NCBI GenBank assembly: GCA_033344775.1
Contig: JAWPMT010000005.1
Location: forward strand, 620,001 to 684,000
Reading direction: 5' to 3'
DNA from: Cytophagales bacterium
GTDB lineage: Bacteria > Bacteroidota > Bacteroidia > Cytophagales > Cyclobacteriaceae
Length of the DNA: 64,000 nt
Both the position numbers and the translations under genes were made by a program. Shown here piece by piece: positions 1 through 8,616 of this stretch; the first letter of the stretch is position 1, and every line of letters begins with the position of its first letter. Under the pieces are notes generated by a model. That model did not search any database, was not told the origin of the DNA, and worked only from the letters and a program-made list of their open reading frames with translations.

Positions 1-924
1 ATCGGCACCATCCATAATGGCATTGGCCACATCGTTGGTCTCTGCACGGGTTGGTCTTGGATTGGTGATCATACTTTCCATCATCTGGGTGGCAATGATC
101 ACGGGTTTTCCTAATCGGTTACATTTCTTCACCATGCGCTTTTGCTCCAGTGGTACGCGTTCCATAGGGATCTCTACGCCCAGGTCTCCTCGGGCCACCA
201 TGATGGCATCCGTTGCAGCGATGATCGCATCCATGTTTTCAATGGCCTCAGGCTTCTCGATCTTTGCAACGATCTTAGATTGAACACCTTTCTCATTGAG
301 TCGTCTTCGCAATTCCTTGATATCATCCGCCGTACGCACAAATGACAGGGCCACCCATTCAATGTCATGGGTCATTCCAAATTCCAGGTCTTCGATATCC
401 TTCTCAGTAAGTGAGGGTGCCGAGACTTTTGAATCGGGAAGGTTGATCCCTTTTCTGGACTTCAATATTCCCCCGTGAATGATCGTGGTATGCACTTCGG
501 TTTCTTTTACCTCATTAACCTCCAACTCCAGATTACCATCATCGATCAAAATCTTATCTCCTGCCATCACATCATTCACGATGGCCTTGTAGATCGTACT
601 GACCTTATCACTGGTGCCAACCATTTCTTCAGTTGTAATGATCAGTGGATCACCAGATTTAATTTCAACGCCATTATTTTCCACCTGACCACAACGAATT
701 TTAGGACCTTGCAGGTCTTGTAGCAAGCATACATTGGTTCCCAACTCATCATTCACTTCATTGAGCATACCAATCACAAGCTCATGATCCTCGTGTGAAC
801 CGTGAGAAAAGTTCATGCGAAGTACATTAGCACCTGCCTGCACCAATTTCTTCAACGTTTCCTTGTTTCGACTGGCCGGACCAATGGTAGCGACAATCTT
901 TGATCTCTTTTGAGTAATCTCCAT
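1..924 (-). CDS. pyk: Pyruvate kinase (C-terminal part outside window)
   Basis: Converts phosphoenolpyruvate and ADP to pyruvate and ATP, the last step of glycolysis, in the cytoplasm. The reverse-strand reading starts [20 protein letters not shown], the standard pyruvate kinase N-terminus. It continues through the B-domain ([12 protein letters not shown] onwards) to the catalytic signature [10 protein letters not shown] and the metal/phosphate-binding [11 protein letters not shown]. About 308 codons are present; the usual length is near 475, so roughly the last third, including the allosteric C-terminal domain, lies beyond position 1. The start is ATG at 924, only two bases after the stop of the IPExxxVDY gene, so the two are very probably co-transcribed. 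This pairing is common in Bacteroidota. The frame is intact. Confidence 0.97.
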   Translation of the reverse strand, partial: MEITQKRSKIVATIGPASRNKETLKKLVQAGANVLRMNFSHGSHEDHELVIGMLNEVNDELGTNVCLLQDLQGPKIRCGQVENNGVEIKSGDPLIITTEEMVGTSDKVSTIYKAIVNDVMAGDKILIDDGNLELEVNEVKETEVHTTIIHGGILKSRKGINLPDSKVSAPSLTEKDIEDLEFGMTHDIEWVALSFVRTADDIKELRRRLNEKGVQSKIVAKIEKPEAIENMDAIIAATDAIMVARGDLGVEIPMERVPLEQKRMVKKCNRLGKPVIIATQMMESMITNPRPTRAETNDVANAIMDGAD

Positions 925-926
925 CT

Positions 927-1358
927 CTAGAAAAGTAAGTTTTCTTTATTTTTAATTTTATCGGTATCCAGCTTCATCACATATTGGATCAGTGGAATAT
1001 TACGGGCTTTTTCAATGACCTGATTTATGTTCGGCTCCTCGGTTTCCGTCTTCATCTGAATCAAATAATCGAAGCGTTGCAGCTCCGGTATAAAATACTG
1101 ATTCATCTTGGTATTACTGGTCAACAATTTGTTGCGTAGCAAAAGAACACGCACAAATTCAGATTCAAAAACAAAATTGGAAATTATTATTCGGGACTGG
1201 TTTTTGAATTCGATTTCAATATCATCCCCTTTAATAAAGTGTAAAAATGAGTCCTGATTAAAATGCCAGGCCAAGGTATATTCCTTTGCTGAAGAGACGA
1301 TCCCGATCAGGTCAAAATCAAAATCGTATTGAGGTTCAAGTTTGGTCTTCAGCTTCAT
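927..1358 (-). CDS. IPExxxVDY family protein
   Basis: A 143-residue protein of a small Bacteroidota-specific family with no established function. The family is named for an IPExxxVDY motif. Here residues near 90 read [12 protein letters not shown], so the motif is present with Phe in place of Val. The protein has no signal peptide or membrane segment and is probably cytoplasmic. The gene starts with ATG at 1358 and ends two bases before pyk, a neighbour it often has in this phylum. A role linked to pyruvate kinase is inferred only from that gene order. Confidence 0.85.
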   Translation of the reverse strand: MKLKTKLEPQYDFDFDLIGIVSSAKEYTLAWHFNQDSFLHFIKGDDIEIEFKNQSRIIISNFVFESEFVRVLLLRNKLLTSNTKMNQYFIPELQRFDYLIQMKTETEEPNINQVIEKARNIPLIQYVMKLDTDKIKNKENLLF

Positions 1359-1697
1359 GCTATCACGCTTCCTGAAGCGAATTTAGTGTGTTGGAACTGA
1401 ACGAATATTGCAAGCGTTTTCACTACATATTTTCGCCACATATCGCGATGGTTCAAAGTAGCAAGCATAAAGCACCCAAATGAAACGGCACTTTATATTA
1501 GGTCACAGCATGGAAGGTCAGTTATATGCCTCCTAAGAACAGCATACGGTTTGTTAGGAAGCTTTTAAGCGAAAGAATATTTTGTTCGAAGGAATCAAAT
1601 TTGAGCCTTTGCGATTTTTCACAATTCGAGAATGATTTGATTTTAGAATTGAATGTTATTTCTTTGCACAAAATTTTTAAACCAAATCTTTAAAGAA
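1359..1697. other. Intergenic region between divergent pyk and acpP operons
   Basis: A 339-base divergent spacer with no convincing open reading frame. It should hold the leftward promoter for the IPExxxVDY-pyk pair and the rightward promoter for acpP; only the latter is recognisable (1636-1666). A loose hairpin can be drawn around 1532-1560, where CCTAA on the left pairs with TTAGG on the right across a roughly 17-base loop. No RNA gene was recognised. Confidence 0.6.
1636..1666 (+). promoter_or_regulatory. Putative Bacteroidota-type promoter for acpP
   Basis: TTTG at 1636-1639 is followed after 19 bases by TTTCTTTG at 1659-1666. This matches the Bacteroidota sigma-A pattern TTTG-N19-TAnnTTTG at all but one fixed position. 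It lies about 30 bases upstream of the acpP ATG at 1698, a suitable distance for a short leader. It is a pattern match only. Confidence 0.45.
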
Positions 1698-1934
1698 ATG
1701 TCTGAAATTGCAAGTAAGGTAACACAGATTATAGTTGACAAGCTGGGTGTTGAAGAGACGGAAATCAACAACGAGGCGAGCTTCACCAATGATCTGGGTG
1801 CAGATTCTTTGGACACTGTGGAATTGATCATGGAATTTGAAAAGGAGTTCAACATCTCTATTCCAGACGATCAGGCGGAGAACATCGCAACTGTAGGTGA
1901 CGCAATTACTTACCTGGAGGAAAACGTCAAATAA
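1698..1934 (+). CDS. acpP: Acyl carrier protein
   Basis: A 78-residue acidic carrier protein that holds growing fatty-acyl chains on a 4'-phosphopantetheine arm during type II fatty acid synthesis. The attachment serine is in [10 protein letters not shown] (Ser about 37), the canonical DSL site. The protein begins [12 protein letters not shown] and has the expected helices and length (family about 75-80). An upstream in-frame start at 1653 would add 15 residues absent from the family and would overlap the likely promoter, so ATG 1698 was chosen. fabF follows after 42 bases and rnc after that, the conserved acpP-fabF-rnc cluster of many bacteria. Confidence 0.97.
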   Translation: MSEIASKVTQIIVDKLGVEETEINNEASFTNDLGADSLDTVELIMEFEKEFNISIPDDQAENIATVGDAITYLEENVK

Positions 1935-1976
1935 GAAAAAATTTCATCTTACACTGATTAAGTATATCATACTTTG

Positions 1977-3230
1977 ATGCAACTGAAACGAGCAGTTATT
2001 ACAGGCCTCGGAGCGCTTACTCCCATTGGTAATACTAAAGACGATTATATGGATGCGCTGGCCCAAGGTGTCAGTGGAGCAGCCACAATCACTCGTTTCG
2101 ATCCTGAAAAGTTCAGAACAAAGTTCGCCTGTGAGGTAAAGAACTTTGACCCTAAAGATCATATAGACCGAAAGGAAGCCCGAAAAATGGATCCTGGCAC
2201 CCAATTCGCAATGGTTGCCAGCGAAGAGGCCATCGGCGACTCAGGTCTTGATCTTGAGGAAGTCAATAAAGAAAGAGTTGGAGTCATTTGGGGATCAGGG
2301 ATCGGAGGTCTGCAAACCTTCCACGATGAGGTCAGTTCTTTTGCCGTTGGTGACGGTACTCCCAGGTTCAATCCTTTCTTTATCCCTAAAATGATCGCTG
2401 ATATCACTCCTGGTATGTTGTCGATCAAATATGGCTTTCGTGGCCCTAACTACGCTACGGTTTCGGCCTGTGCTTCTTCTAACCACGCCCTCAACGATGC
2501 GCTGACCTATATCAGACTAGGCAAGTCTGAAGTGATCCTTACCGGAGGATCGGAAGCAGCTGTTGTTCCTTCGGGAGTAGGTGGTTTCAATTCTATGAAA
2601 GCCTTATCTGAGAGAAATGATGCTCCTGAAACGGCATCACGCCCTTATGACGCTGAAAGAGACGGTTTTGTACTCGGTGAAGGAGCTGGAGCACTCGTAC
2701 TTGAAGAGTTGGAACACGCCAAGGCCAGAGGCGCGAAAATTTATGCTGAGGTCATCGGAGGCGGCATGTCTGCTGATGCTTACCACATTACGGCACCTCA
2801 TCCTGAAGGATTGGGAATCATGGCAGTAATGAAAGAAGCACTCCGTGATGCGGACATCACACCAGATCAGATTGATTATGTAAATACACACGGAACTTCC
2901 ACACCTCTGGGGGATTCTGGTGAGATTAAAGCGATACAAACGGTATTTGGGGAGCATGCATACAACCTGAACATCAGTTCTACCAAATCCATGACTGGTC
3001 ACTTATTAGGTGCTGCCGGTGCAATTGAGTCCATTGCTTGTATCATGGCGCTTGAAAAAGGGGTTATCCCTCCTACCATCAATCATTTTAACGATGATGA
3101 GACGATCGACCCTAAATTGAATCTGACATTCAATAAGGCGCAGCAAAGAGAAGTAAATGTGGCCATGAGCAACACCTTTGGTTTCGGAGGTCACAATACC
3201 TCTATTGTTTTCAAAAAATATAACGGATAA
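1977..3230 (+). CDS. fabF: Beta-ketoacyl-ACP synthase II
   Basis: Condenses malonyl-ACP with acyl-ACP, elongating fatty acids in the cytoplasm. The 417-residue protein has the thiolase-fold Cys-His-His triad: Cys165 in VSACASS, His305 in NTHGTSTPLGD and His342 in KSMTGHLLGAAGA. It also has the glycine-rich GFGGHN near the end. Length is typical (about 415). A TTG three bases upstream (1974) is in frame, but ATG 1977 gives the conserved MQLKRAVITGLG start. It is cotranscribed with acpP upstream and rnc eight bases downstream. Confidence 0.97.
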   Translation: MQLKRAVITGLGALTPIGNTKDDYMDALAQGVSGAATITRFDPEKFRTKFACEVKNFDPKDHIDRKEARKMDPGTQFAMVASEEAIGDSGLDLEEVNKERVGVIWGSGIGGLQTFHDEVSSFAVGDGTPRFNPFFIPKMIADITPGMLSIKYGFRGPNYATVSACASSNHALNDALTYIRLGKSEVILTGGSEAAVVPSGVGGFNSMKALSERNDAPETASRPYDAERDGFVLGEGAGALVLEELEHAKARGAKIYAEVIGGGMSADAYHITAPHPEGLGIMAVMKEALRDADITPDQIDYVNTHGTSTPLGDSGEIKAIQTVFGEHAYNLNISSTKSMTGHLLGAAGAIESIACIMALEKGVIPPTINHFNDDETIDPKLNLTFNKAQQREVNVAMSNTFGFGGHNTSIVFKKYNG

Positions 3231-3238
3231 AGCTTATC

Positions 3239-3991
3239 GTGCTGTCCTGGTTTAATCGAGTCGTTTTTGCATTCAAATTACCGAACGATTCCCAGGATAA
3301 AGAATTATACGTAGCGATCAAGTCCATCACCGGACGTGCGCCGTACAATTTGTCCTTGTATAAGCTGGCGATGCGGCACAGCAGCATTGCTTTGGTCAAT
3401 GACCATGGCCTGCGGGAATCCAACGAACGGTTGGAATACCTGGGTGATGCCATTCTTGGTATGATTGTCGCCGAATTTCTGTTCATGCGGTTTCCCTTCA
3501 AAGAAGAAGGATTCCTGACAGAAATGCGATCCAAAATTGTCAACCGCGAAACGCTCAATGACCTGAGCAGGAAACTCGGCATCAAAAACCTGATCCAATT
3601 TCACCAAAATAAGTCTGCCTTGTCTCCGAAATCCATCTACGGCGACTCACTTGAAGCGTTGATCGGCGCCATTTACCTGGATCGTGGATTCAACTTCTGC
3701 AAGCGATTCATCATCAAACGTTTGATCATTCCTCATTTCGATCTGGATGAATTGGTCAACACCATCACCAACCACAAGAGCAAGATCATCGAGTGGTCCC
3801 AAAAACAAAATCGGAAGCTGTCTTTCGAGATCGTGGATCAAAATCAAAAGAACCGAAACGGCCAATTTGTAGCTCAGATCGTCATCGATGGAGAAGGGTT
3901 TGAAAAAGGCTATGGGTTCAGCAAAAAGAAAGCTGAGCAAGATGCAGCAAGAAAAACCCTCGAGCGCCTTGAAAAAGATGAACAATCTTAG
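3239..3991 (+). CDS. rnc: Ribonuclease III
   Basis: Double-strand-specific endoribonuclease that processes rRNA precursors and structured mRNAs. In this 250-residue protein the catalytic RNase III domain covers about 25-155. It contains the signature NERLEYLGD (62-70, metal ligands Glu66 and Asp70) and a second metal-binding segment YGDSLEALIGA (Asp136, Glu139). A double-stranded RNA-binding domain occupies about 175-245, ending in the typical SKKKAEQDAARKTLE helix. The start is GTG at 3239, eight bases after the fabF stop. No ATG in frame gives a complete domain. Confidence 0.96.
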   Translation: MLSWFNRVVFAFKLPNDSQDKELYVAIKSITGRAPYNLSLYKLAMRHSSIALVNDHGLRESNERLEYLGDAILGMIVAEFLFMRFPFKEEGFLTEMRSKIVNRETLNDLSRKLGIKNLIQFHQNKSALSPKSIYGDSLEALIGAIYLDRGFNFCKRFIIKRLIIPHFDLDELVNTITNHKSKIIEWSQKQNRKLSFEIVDQNQKNRNGQFVAQIVIDGEGFEKGYGFSKKKAEQDAARKTLERLEKDEQS

Positions 3992-4057
3992 CGTTTCATC
4001 AGTATATCCATTTCATAGGTTTCATAGAATTTCGGACCAAACACATCTCAGGAGGCA

Positions 4058-5890
4058 ATGAGTAAAAAATTGGTAATCGGTGGTGCTTGTCTGAATCAAA
4101 TCCCGATGGATTGGGCGCACAACCTGCGCAACATCAAGGCAGCCGTTGTTGAGGCAAAAAATAAAGGTGTGCAGTTGTTGTGCCTGCCTGAATTGTGTCT
4201 GACTGGTTATGGTTGTGAAGATCTTTTCCTAAGTCATTGGCTACCTAAAAAAGCCCTATCAAAACTAACCGAACTCATTCCGCTCAGTGAAGGAATAGCT
4301 TTTACCGTAGGACTTCCAGTACGCATCGAAGATCAGGTCTATAATACCTGTTGCCTTTTACACGATGGCAAGATTGTCGGCTTTTATGCCAAGCACCACC
4401 TGGCCAATGATGGCGTACATTATGAAAAAAGGTGGTTTTCGAGTTGGCCCTATCAGCAACTCATTGACTTTGAAATTGATGATCAGACTGTCCCTTTTGG
4501 AGCATTTCAAACAACCTTACATGGTGTAAAAATCGCTTTTGAAATCTGTGAAGATGCATGGTTAGAAGATCGTCCTGCATGCCACTTTCTCGAGCCAGAA
4601 GTTGATCTGATCCTGAATCCAAGTGCCAGTCACTTTGCCTTCAGAAAAGGAGCTTTTCGAGAAAACCTGGTCGCTAAGTCATCAAAAAGATTCAACTGTG
4701 CTTACCTCTACACCAATTTGCTTGGTAATGAGGCGGGCCGAATGATCTATGATGGTGACATACTCGTTGCGCAGCAAGGCAAGCTCATCGGTCGAAACAA
4801 GCGACTTTCATTTGCGGACCACAACTTACTCTCACTCACCCTCGATCTTGATGGAGCTTCTGAAACGCAGGTCCAGGATGACTGGGAAAACAGATTGGAA
4901 GAACTCTCAAGGGTCATTCCCCTGGCATTGTTCGATTATTTGCGGAAAAGCAGAAGCCAGGGATTTGTTTTATCCCTTTCCGGAGGCGCCGACAGCAGTT
5001 CAATTGCAACGATGGTCGCTCATATGGTACATGAAGGATTAGCAGACCTGGGCCATGCAGCATTTGAACGGAAGCTAGGCTTTAAGATCCCTGAAGATCC
5101 GAAAGCTATTATCAATCAACTGCTGGTCACTGCTTATCAAGGCACTAAAAATTCTTCGGAAGATACACTCAATTCGGCCAAAGGACTGGCGGACAGTCTT
5201 GGTGCGAAATTTCATCACTGGCTGATCGATGAGGAAGTGGCGCAGTACCGACAAACCATTGAAAATGCAGTGGGCCGTGACCTGAAATGGGAAACGGATG
5301 ATATCGCTTTGCAAAATATTCAGGCCCGGGCACGGTCACCCATCATTTGGATGTTGGCCAATCTGGACCGGTTTCTATTACTGTCTACCAGTAATCGTAG
5401 CGAAGGTGATGTGGGCTACGCCACCATGGATGGAGATACTAGTGGTAGTATCTCACCTATTGCCGCCATTGACAAAGATCTGGTACTTGAATGGCTCCGA
5501 TATGCTGAAAAGGAATTGGGTTACGAGGGGCTCAAGTTCGTCAATGCCTTACAGCCTACCGCAGAGCTGAGGCCTCCGGATCAAAAACAGACGGATGAAG
5601 ACGATCTCATGCCTTACTCCGTATTGGTGAAGATTGAAGAATGGGCGATCCGAGAAAGGCATTCACCAGTAGAGGTATTCCGGGCCATGCAACAAGACTA
5701 TTCTAAGGCCGCATTGAAACAATGGATCACGAAATTTTTCCGGTTATGGTCTATCAATCAGTGGAAACGTGAACGAATCGCTCCTAGCTTTCATGTCGAT
5801 GATTTCAACATTGATCCAAAGACGTGGTGCCGGTTCCCAATTTTATCAAGTGGGTTTAAGGAGGAGTTGGAGGAACTAAATCAACTTTAA
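4058..5890 (+). CDS. nadE: Glutamine-dependent NAD+ synthetase
   Basis: Makes NAD+ from nicotinic acid adenine dinucleotide and ATP, using ammonia from glutamine. The 610-residue protein has an N-terminal nitrilase-type glutaminase domain (about 1-265) with the Glu-Lys-Cys triad: Glu45 in LPELCLTGY, Lys112 and Cys164 in FEICEDAW. The C-terminal synthetase domain (about 285-600) has the ATP-pyrophosphatase loop SGGADSS (308-314) and STSNRSEGDVGYATMDGD. An AGGAGG sits at 4050-4055, only two bases before the ATG; that is too close for a classical Shine-Dalgarno, and Bacteroidota rarely use one. The stop codon shares bases with the stop of the convergent MORN-repeat gene. Confidence 0.96.
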   Translation: MSKKLVIGGACLNQIPMDWAHNLRNIKAAVVEAKNKGVQLLCLPELCLTGYGCEDLFLSHWLPKKALSKLTELIPLSEGIAFTVGLPVRIEDQVYNTCCLLHDGKIVGFYAKHHLANDGVHYEKRWFSSWPYQQLIDFEIDDQTVPFGAFQTTLHGVKIAFEICEDAWLEDRPACHFLEPEVDLILNPSASHFAFRKGAFRENLVAKSSKRFNCAYLYTNLLGNEAGRMIYDGDILVAQQGKLIGRNKRLSFADHNLLSLTLDLDGASETQVQDDWENRLEELSRVIPLALFDYLRKSRSQGFVLSLSGGADSSSIATMVAHMVHEGLADLGHAAFERKLGFKIPEDPKAIINQLLVTAYQGTKNSSEDTLNSAKGLADSLGAKFHHWLIDEEVAQYRQTIENAVGRDLKWETDDIALQNIQARARSPIIWMLANLDRFLLLSTSNRSEGDVGYATMDGDTSGSISPIAAIDKDLVLEWLRYAEKELGYEGLKFVNALQPTAELRPPDQKQTDEDDLMPYSVLVKIEEWAIRERHSPVEVFRAMQQDYSKAALKQWITKFFRLWSINQWKRERIAPSFHVDDFNIDPKTWCRFPILSSGFKEELEELNQL

Positions 5891-6642
5891 AGCTTTTTTG
5901 ACAGGATCAGTGGGTTGTTTTGTTGAGTCCAGCATCGACACACAACCTCCAAACCTGAAGTATTCTTTTCTCCGCCAATCTTTTTAAGGTCAAGGATTCC
6001 AGCCCCATTTGTTGTCTGCAGTGGCACGAGGGCATTCTTATTGAGGAAACGACCATCCACCAGGCTACCTAAATAAAAATTTGCCTTCCGACAAGGCTCT
6101 TCAGTCCGCAATAGCCACAAACTTCCTTCCTTTTGCACCTCGATTCCCAGCTTCAATTTTCTCTCTTTTCCACTGGAAAGATATTCTTTCAGGCCTGTTC
6201 CCGGCCAGCTGTTGTGGTAAGGAACCGAAGCCAATAATTTACCGGATTCGTAAAATGTCTTTCGCTCTCCCTCAATCACATTATTCTTAAATGGTGTTGT
6301 AGCATAAAGCTCCCCGGTAACATAGTACTTTTTGGAAGTTCCTACCCGCAAATTGGACGCATAGGTCATTTCTAACTGAACTTTTCCGTCCGGATAGTAT
6401 AGATAAGATACTCCTTCTTTCTTGCCATTTACATAATTGACAGAAGACTTTACGTTCCCGTTGGAATCTTTGGAATCGATCCGGCCGTGTTTCAGTCGGT
6501 AATCTCTATTCTCCGCTTCCGCCTCCTTCATCATTCTTTCCTGCTCTGCCTCCTCTGCACTACCAGGCAATAGCGCAAATGAAGCGGCGCACATGAAGAG
6601 AAATACCCAAAGTAAATTATGATAGTTAGAAGACCAGTTCAT
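5887..6642 (-). CDS. Secreted MORN-repeat-variant (YwqK-like) protein
   Basis: A 251-residue protein with an N-terminal hydrophobic signal segment (about 10-28, ending ALLPGSA), so it is probably exported. Residues about 50-170 carry repeated G-K-x-x-Y-Y-x-x-G-x motifs (for example VNYVNGKKEGVSYLYY, MTYASNLRVGTSKKYY, KTFYESGKLLAS). These are the MORN-variant repeats found in proteins often labelled YwqK-family antitoxin in Bacteroidota. That label is historical; no toxin gene lies next to it and no antitoxin role is claimed. The last about 80 residues are not recognised. Its stop overlaps that of nadE in TTAA. Confidence 0.7.
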   Translation of the reverse strand: MNWSSNYHNLLWVFLFMCAASFALLPGSAEEAEQERMMKEAEAENRDYRLKHGRIDSKDSNGNVKSSVNYVNGKKEGVSYLYYPDGKVQLEMTYASNLRVGTSKKYYVTGELYATTPFKNNVIEGERKTFYESGKLLASVPYHNSWPGTGLKEYLSSGKERKLKLGIEVQKEGSLWLLRTEEPCRKANFYLGSLVDGRFLNKNALVPLQTTNGAGILDLKKIGGEKNTSGLEVVCRCWTQQNNPLILSKKL

Positions 6643-6758
6643 TGGTTTGTTGTTTTAATCCTGAGGTAATCCTATTAATTTTCAATTTCAATAAAAAAGT
6701 GCACTTGAAGCATGTCAGGGCAGATTTTTCTGGCATCTCAAATAGCGGACCGTCCCTA

Positions 6759-6792
6759 CCCTAAAGGGCGTAAACGAAATCACCCTTTAGGG
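6759..6792. other. Perfect 10-bp stem-loop
   Basis: CCCTAAAGGG (6759-6768) and its exact complement CCCTTTAGGG (6783-6792) enclose a 14-base loop. The hairpin lies in the 253-base spacer between the leftward yidD and the leftward MORN-repeat gene, about 115 bases upstream of the latter. There is no uniform T-run directly after it on the leftward strand. On the rightward strand TTATTTTTTC follows only after about 10 bases. It could be an mRNA-leader structure, a weak terminator or a protein-binding palindrome. Confidence 0.5.
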
Positions 6793-6895
6793 AATTGAAG
6801 GGTTATTTTTTCAAGCTGTCTACCATTTCGAAAAATCTCCCGGTCACCAGTATTCTCTTACTATTTAAAACTAAGCAAAAATCGATCCATAGATA

Positions 6896-7111
6896 TCATG
6901 GCACGGGATCGTAGCCACTTCCACCCCAAGGATGACATCTGGCAATGCGCTTCATACCCATCCAAAGACCCTTCAACCCATGATTAAGAATAGCCTCCTT
7001 CATGTAGCTGGAACATGTCGGACTGTACCGACAGGAACTAGGGAAAAGAGGGCTGATGCTGTATTGATAAAACAACACAGGCAAAATCAAAATTTTACGA
7101 AATAATCGCAC
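6896..7111 (-). CDS. yidD: Membrane protein insertion efficiency factor YidD
   Basis: A 71-residue, positively charged, membrane-associated protein that helps YidC insert inner-membrane proteins. It shows the complete family pattern: an amphipathic N-terminal helix ([19 protein letters not shown]), the cysteine motif [10 protein letters not shown], then [24 protein letters not shown] at the end. Its length is normal. The start is GTG at 7111. It stands alone here, not next to rnpA or yidC as in Proteobacteria. Confidence 0.93.
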   Translation of the reverse strand: MRLFRKILILPVLFYQYSISPLFPSSCRYSPTCSSYMKEAILNHGLKGLWMGMKRIARCHPWGGSGYDPVP

Positions 7112-7196
7112 AGGTCAAATCTATCGTCTAATTTGGTGGATATTATCATTTTGAATCAGAATTGTAAGGGCAGAAACGGCGAGGAGCAATAAAAGT

Positions 7197-8615
7197 GTGA
7201 AAAGGAAAGGATGTTGGGTCATATTGCTGATGTTCGGGTTGCTACCCGGTTGGTCCTTTGGTCAAAGCGTCCGGGATTCCAGTAGTGCCAAATCAGTTCT
7301 GGTCAAAGAAGTGTTCATCATTGGCAATCAAAAAACGAAAGCCAACATCATCCTAAGGGAAATGCAGCTCACCAAGGGCTACATGGTGTCGGACAGCCTC
7401 ATTGATAAAACGGTCACCGAAGATCAACAGCGCATCTATAACACCAACCTGTTCGATGAAGTAAAGGTCCAGCCCCTTTACGCATCGGACAATGAATTGA
7501 TGGTCCTGGTCACCGTCTCGGAACGATGGTACATCTATCCTTCCTTCATTTTCAAGCTGGCCGACCGAAATCTCAACGATTGGTGGGTCAATCAAAATCG
7601 CGATCTGAGTCGCGTTAATCTGGGGCTACGCTACCAACAGTACAATTTCCGGGGCCGACGTGAGTTATTAAACCTCATCTTTCAGGTGGGATTCGAACGG
7701 GATTTCTTAGCAAGTTGGCGTATTCCTTATATTGAAAAATCTCAGAAGCACGGACTTTCACTCGGTTTCAGCTATTCTGAAAGCAGAAATGCGGGATACA
7801 GAACGGAGGACCATGTTCGGCGATTCGTGAGTGAAGAACGATTGCTACGAAAAACCACCCGGGCACGTGTTACCTACCGATTCCGAAAATCGTACTATAA
7901 CACACATCGTTTTCAGTTAAAATTTGATCATCGGGTTATTGATGACACGGTAGCCATGCTGAACCCTAATTATTTTGGCAATGGTGCCACTTTGCAACGA
8001 CATTTTGACTTGTCTTACCAGTTTACCAGGGACTTGCGAAACAACAATAACTACCCAACTAAGGGTCACTTGCTACGATTCAAGTTAGAAAAGACCGGAC
8101 TTGGAATCTACAATCAGGTAGATATTTTCGACATCAACCTGATTTATCGTCAGTATTTTGATCTGGGCAATAAATTTTCTGCAAGCACGGGTGTAGAAGT
8201 ATTTTCTTCCTGGCCCAAGAACCAGCCTTACATCAATTATTCTGGTGTAGGATTTGAACAAACTTTGGTACGGGGGTACGAGCAAGACCTGATTGAGGGG
8301 TATCAGTATGCACTCTACAAAAGCACTTTGCGTAGAAACTTATTCAAACACACTCAGGATTTGGGGAAAATGATGCCATTTAGGCAATTCCGAAAAGTTC
8401 CGGTAGCACTCTATGCAAAAATCTTCTTCGACGGGGGCTGGGTCAATAATTATCCAGAATATGAACTGAGCCAAAGATTAACCAATAAGCACTTATTCGG
8501 AGCTGGTGCCGGATTTGACCTGGTCACTATCTACGATTTAGTAAGTCGATTCGAATGGTCTGTCAATGCAGAAGGGAATTTTCGTTTTGCGATCAGTGCA
8601 AAAGCAGATTTGTAA
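7197..8615 (+). CDS. POTRA-domain outer membrane beta-barrel protein (BamA/TamA superfamily)
   Basis: A 472-residue protein with a signal peptide (about 1-22, ending SFG) and a single POTRA-like domain (about 33-112: KEVFIIGNQKTKANIILREM, then LFDEVKV). An Omp85-type barrel rich in aromatic beta strands occupies about 130-472. It is probably an outer-membrane translocation or assembly pore related to BamA/TamA, but with one POTRA instead of five it is not the essential BamA itself. Many Bacteroidota have several such short Omp85 proteins of unknown substrate. Start GTG 7197 follows GAGGAG at 7181-7186. The stop is one base before the end of the convergent SDR gene. Confidence 0.82.
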   Translation: MKRKGCWVILLMFGLLPGWSFGQSVRDSSSAKSVLVKEVFIIGNQKTKANIILREMQLTKGYMVSDSLIDKTVTEDQQRIYNTNLFDEVKVQPLYASDNELMVLVTVSERWYIYPSFIFKLADRNLNDWWVNQNRDLSRVNLGLRYQQYNFRGRRELLNLIFQVGFERDFLASWRIPYIEKSQKHGLSLGFSYSESRNAGYRTEDHVRRFVSEERLLRKTTRARVTYRFRKSYYNTHRFQLKFDHRVIDDTVAMLNPNYFGNGATLQRHFDLSYQFTRDLRNNNNYPTKGHLLRFKLEKTGLGIYNQVDIFDINLIYRQYFDLGNKFSASTGVEVFSSWPKNQPYINYSGVGFEQTLVRGYEQDLIEGYQYALYKSTLRRNLFKHTQDLGKMMPFRQFRKVPVALYAKIFFDGGWVNNYPEYELSQRLTNKHLFGAGAGFDLVTIYDLVSRFEWSVNAEGNFRFAISAKADL

Positions 8616-8616
8616 G

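Noticed and set aside
5887-6642. Toxin-antitoxin module based on the YwqK-antitoxin label
   Set aside because: No toxin-like gene is adjacent and the protein has a signal peptide, so the label is an annotation habit for MORN-variant repeats.
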